Source: JBBWZH01 sp035544115
GTDB lineage: Bacteria; Actinomycetota; Actinomycetes; Mycobacteriales; CADCTP01
Direction: 5' to 3'
NCBI GenBank assembly: GCA_963714145.1
Contig: OY970235.1
Coordinates: 4,836,001-4,900,000, forward strand
Length of the DNA stretch: 64,000 nucleotides
Shown here piece after piece: positions 60,577 to 64,000 of this stretch. The translations under genes were made by a program, and so were the position numbers. Numbering within the stretch: the stretch's first letter is position 1; every line of letters starts with the position of its first letter. A model generated the notes under the pieces. It searched no databases, was not told where the DNA came from, and saw only the letters and a list, made by a program, of their open reading frames with translations.

Positions 60577-60600
60577 GTTTGGCGCATTGCTGCGCCAAAC
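60577..60600. promoter_or_regulatory. Perfect palindrome between divergent defence genes
   Basis: GTTTGGCGCA (60577-60586), TTGC, TGCGCCAAAC (60591-60600): a perfect 10-4-10 dyad in the 163-bp region between the genes starting at 60524 (minus) and 60688 (plus). It is well placed to be an operator for both. Confidence 0.7.
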
Positions 60601-60687
60601 CAGACCGGTTCCGGCACAATGTTGCCTCACCGGTGCGCTACGCACCGTGTTGGAGTGCTTCCGGTCGAGTCGGGGAGGCCAGCGCCG

Positions 60688-63600
60688 TTGATCGGCACCC
60701 AGGACGAAGTGGACGGTCCGGCGGTTGGTTCGTTGGTTGAGGTACGCGGTCAGCGGTGGGTGGTCGCCGAGGTCGACCCGGGTGGCAGCACGTTGGTGGA
60801 ACTGCAGAGCGTCGAGGACGGCCGGTACGCCGAGACGCTGTCGGTGATCTGGGAGGTGGAGCCGCGCCGGCGGGTGTTGCCGGCCAGCCCGCTGCCGGAG
60901 GTCGAGCGGGACGGGTTCGACCCGCCGGAGCAGCTCGCGGCGTTCCTCGATGCGGTGCGCTGGGGTGCGGTCACCTCGGCGGACGTCAACACGTTGCAGG
61001 CGCCGTTCCGGTCCGGGGTGGCGATCGAGAACTACCAGTTGGAGCCGGTGGCTAGGGCGTTGCTGGCGCCGCGGGTGAACCTGCTGCTGGCTGACGACGT
61101 TGGCCTGGGGAAGACGATCGAGGCCGGGCTGGTCGTGCAGGAGTTGCTGCTGCGGCACCGGGCCCGCCGGGTGATGGTGGTGTGCCCGGCCGGGCTGACG
61201 GTGAAGTGGCAGGCGGAGATGGCCGAGAAGTTCGGCCAGGACTTCACGATCGTCGATTCCGCGCAGTGCGCGGTGCTGCGTCGCACGCACGGGTCGGCGG
61301 CCAACCCGTTCCGGGTGTACCCGCTGGTCGTCGTGTCGCTGCCGTGGCTGCGGTCACCCCGGGCGCAGCGGCTGCTGGACGAGGTGCTGCCGCCGGACGG
61401 GCCGGCGGAGCGGCGCGAGTTCGACCTGCTGATCCTGGACGAGGCGCATCACGTCGCGCCGGCCGCGCCGCAGCAGAGGTACGCGGTGGATTCGCAGCAG
61501 ACGAAGCTGATCCGGCGGATCGCGCCGCACTTCGAGCACCGGCTGTTCCTGTCGGCGACCCCGCACAACGGCTACCCGGAGTCGTTCACCGCGCTGCTGG
61601 AGCTGGTCGACGACCAGCGGTTCGTCCGGGGGATGGACCCGGACCCGGTCGCGCAGCGGGAGGTGGTGGTCCGCCGGCTGAAGCGGGACATCGTCGAGCC
61701 GGACGGGACGCCCCGGTTCCGGGAGCGCGTCAGCCTGTCGATCGAGGTCGCGTACCCCGAGCACGAGCGTGGGGTGCACGCGCTGCTGGCGCGGTTCGCG
61801 GCGTCCCGGGCCCGGCGGCTCGGCGCATCCCGGCGGGGTCGGAAGGCTGCCGACCTGGTCACGCTGCTGTTGAAGAAGCGGCTGTTCTCCTCGCCGCTGG
61901 CGTTCGAGCACACCGTCGGGGTGTACCTGGAGACGCTGCGCGGCGGCCGGGCGCTGGATGCGGCGGTGCATGGCGAGCCGGACGACGTGCCGGAGTGGCT
62001 GGCCGACTTCTTCGCCGACGCGGCCGACCTTGCCGACGAGGAACTGGCCGAGGAGGAGGACATCGCGGTGCGGCGGGCCGGGCCGCTGCAGCCGGGCGCG
62101 GCGGCCGACGAGGTGGAGCTGCTGGTGCGGATGGAGGAGTGGGCGCGCAATCACAGCGCGAACCCGGACGCGAAGGCCGCGAAGCTGATCGAGTACCTGA
62201 CCGCGGTCTGCCGCCCGGACGGCCGCTTGTGGAGCAACGAGCGGGTGGTGGTGTTCACCGAGTACCGCGACACCCAGCGCTGGCTGGTGCGGCTGCTCGG
62301 CCAGGAGGGGATGGCCGGCGACCGGGTAGCGCAACTGCACGGCGGGATGGCGCGGGACGAACGGGAGGCGCTGCGGCAGGCGTTCCAGGCCGACCCGAGC
62401 GAAGACCGGGTCCGCATCCTGCATCGCCACCGACGCGGCGAGCGAGGGCATCGACCTGCACTGGCACTGCCACCGGGTGGTCAACTACGACATCCCGTTC
62501 AACCCGAACAAGCTGGAGCAGCGGATCGGCCGGATCGACCGGTACGGCCAGCGGACCAACCCGGAGGTCAGCCACTTCGTCGGGCTCGGCTGGCAGCGCG
62601 CGGCCGACTCGTACGAGGCGGACCTGGAGTTTCTGTCCCGGGTGGCCCGCAAGGTCGCGCAGATGGAGGAGGACCTCGGCGCGGTCAACGCGGTGCTGGC
62701 CGACGCGGTGCAGCGCCGGATGCTCGGCGAGGCCGTCGACATCGACGGCGAGCTGCAGAAGAAGGCGCGGCAGCAGCGCCGTGGCCAGGTGGCCTCGGAC
62801 GCCAACGTCGGCGAGCAGGTCCGCCGGCTGCGCCGCCAGCTCGACGAGACGGTCGAGGCGCTGGACCTGACCCCGGCCAGCGTGCACCGGGTGGTCGATG
62901 ACGGCGCTGCGGCTGGCCCGGCAGGAGCCGCTGGCGGCGGCGAACGACCCGGACGAGGTGTACGACGTGCCGCCGCTGACCGGCACCTGGGTGCGGGCCA
63001 CCGCGGGCCTGGCCCGGCGACACCGGCCAGGCGAACCCGACGAGCTGGACGAGTCGGCGACGTGGCGGCCGGTCACGTTCGACCCGGAGATCGCCCGGCA
63101 GCGCCGCGAAGACGTGGTCTTCGCGCACCTCAACCACCCGCTGGTGGCCATGTCGACCCGGCTGCTGCGGGCGGCGGTGTCCAGTGTGGACACCGGCCTG
63201 CGCCGGGTCACCGCCGTGGTGAGCGACGACCCGGAGCTGACCGAGATACTGGTCGCCGGCTACGCGCGGTTCGTGCTGGTCGGTGGCGACGGCATCCGGC
63301 TGCACGAGGAGGTGCTGGCACGCCGGTGGCTGGCTGCGACAGGGCGGCCGGTTCGCTCGGCTGGAGAACCTCACCGTCCTCGGCGGCATCCTCGGCCGCG
63401 CGCTGGCTACCGGCACGCCGGTCCCCGGCCACATCCAGGCCCGGCTGGTGCAGGCGTGGCCGCGCGCCCGCGACGGTGTCGTGTCCGCTCTCGACTGGCG
63501 GGCCGGGCAGCGTCGGCAGTCGCTGGAGACCAAGCTGGCCCGCCGGCAGGAGGACGAGGCGCGCCGGGTCACCGACAACCTGGACCGGTTCGCCGCCGCG

Positions 63601-63840
63601 CTCCAGGCCCAGCTGGCCGAGGAACCCGACGACGCCCAACTGGCGCTGGACTTCGCCGACGAGAACGAACTCGCGCAGCGCCGCCGCGACCGGGCGTCCT
63701 GGGGTGACCGTCTGGCCCGTCTGGCCGGCGACCGCGATCGAGACCTGGCCGCGATCGCCGCTCGCTACGCCGACCCGCAGCCGCACCTGTTCCCGGTCGC
63801 GGTCGTCTTCGTGGTGCCCCGACGCGAGGTGACCCGGTGA
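60688..63840 (+). pseudogene. drmD: DrmD-like SNF2 helicase with three frameshifts
   Basis: TTG at 60688 follows GGGGAGG. The SNF2 ATPase has Walker A LLADDVGLGKTIEAGLV, LLILDEAHH, FLSATPHNGYPESF, and the later IATDAASEGIDLHWHC...EQRIGRIDRYGQR. Length (about 1050 aa) and order fit the DISARM class 1 helicase DrmD. The coding frame changes three times: one extra base near 62422, one near 62900 and one near 63323. Each is a plus-one change, and the three together return to the first frame, so the C-terminus ends in phase at 63840. The first shift splits the conserved ATDAASEG motif, so a full protein cannot be made as read. Sequencing error is a real alternative. Confidence 0.85.
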
Positions 63841-64000
63841 TCGGCCGGCGCGGCGGCCCGCGGCCTGTGGACGGCCGGCAGGAACACCTGGACTGGCTGG
63901 CCATGGTCGAGGTCTCCGGGCCGTTCCTGACCCTGCCGGTGCTGCGCCGGGTCTGGCCCACCCTGGACGCGGTCGAGCCGGCCACCCGCGAGGCGCTGCG
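63837..64000 (+). CDS. Next defence-operon gene, cut by window end
   Basis: GTG at 63837 overlaps the helicase stop (GTGA) and opens a frame that continues past the window. The 54 visible residues include EHLDWLAMVEVSGPFLTLPV and LRRVWPTLDAVEPATREALR. In class 1 DISARM the gene after drmD is the adenine methylase drmMI; position and coupling suggest this, but no methylase motif is visible in the part available. Confidence 0.6.
   Translation, partial: MIGRRGGPRPVDGRQEHLDWLAMVEVSGPFLTLPVLRRVWPTLDAVEPATREAL

Noticed and set aside
1..64000. CRISPR arrays, tRNA, rRNA, riboswitches, integrase attachment sites
   Set aside because: No regularly spaced repeats, cloverleaf or rRNA sequence, or conserved aptamer core could be recognised by eye. 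A computational scan could still find weak cases.

Overview
The window is high-GC actinomycete DNA. GC is very high at third codon positions, GTG and TTG starts are common, and the content (SARP/AfsR-type regulators, bacterial P450s, double-HTH LuxR regulators, many secreted proteins) fits a secondary-metabolite-rich filamentous actinomycete. Genus cannot be fixed from the sequence alone. No rRNA, tRNA or CRISPR array was recognised.

Region 1 (1-18,100) is a mosaic of accessory genes and debris. It holds a partial lipoprotein, a TIR-domain fragment, a frameshifted NB-ARC regulator pseudogene beside an intact 1144-aa SARP regulator, a secreted protein with a possible pore-forming-toxin-like pattern, a TetR/DUF4267 divergon with a clear operator, a methyltransferase, transposase remnants, an esterase/ABM-monooxygenase operon with a divergent AraC regulator, a 1332-aa beta-propeller/LGFP/papain-like protein and a CHRD protein.

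Region 2 (about 18,300-48,700) looks like one biosynthetic gene cluster with no PKS or NRPS. Its core is two fused dehydroquinate-dehydratase-like/shikimate-dehydrogenase-like proteins, a DegT/StsC-type aminotransferase and a StrB-type amidinotransferase. This copies the oxidise-transaminate-amidinate logic of streptidine assembly, perhaps on a shikimate-type ring. Around the core are a MurB-like flavoprotein, a flavin reductase, an acyl-CoA-dehydrogenase-fold enzyme, a methyltransferase, three P450s, an LLM flavin monooxygenase, an MFS exporter, a membrane/LMW-phosphatase fusion and a giant membrane multicopper oxidase. Four copies of one unrecognised small domain, in three proteins, tie the two arms together. 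Two paralogous double-receiver/double-HTH LuxR regulators lie inside the cluster, and a CCCGGGGGG-type box recurs upstream of three transcription units.

Region 3 (49,000-57,900) has a secreted serine hydrolase, a short-chain dehydrogenase and mobile DNA. The mobile DNA includes a 472-bp element with 15-bp terminal repeats and an IS21-family element (4-bp target duplication) into which two different IS3-family elements have jumped. Removing each IS3 copy restores the interrupted frame exactly.

Region 4 (57,900-64,000) looks like the edge of a defence island. It has two proteins with PD-(D/E)xK-type nuclease motifs and, divergent from them, a DISARM DrmD-like SNF2 helicase carrying three single-base frameshifts, followed by a gene cut by the window end.
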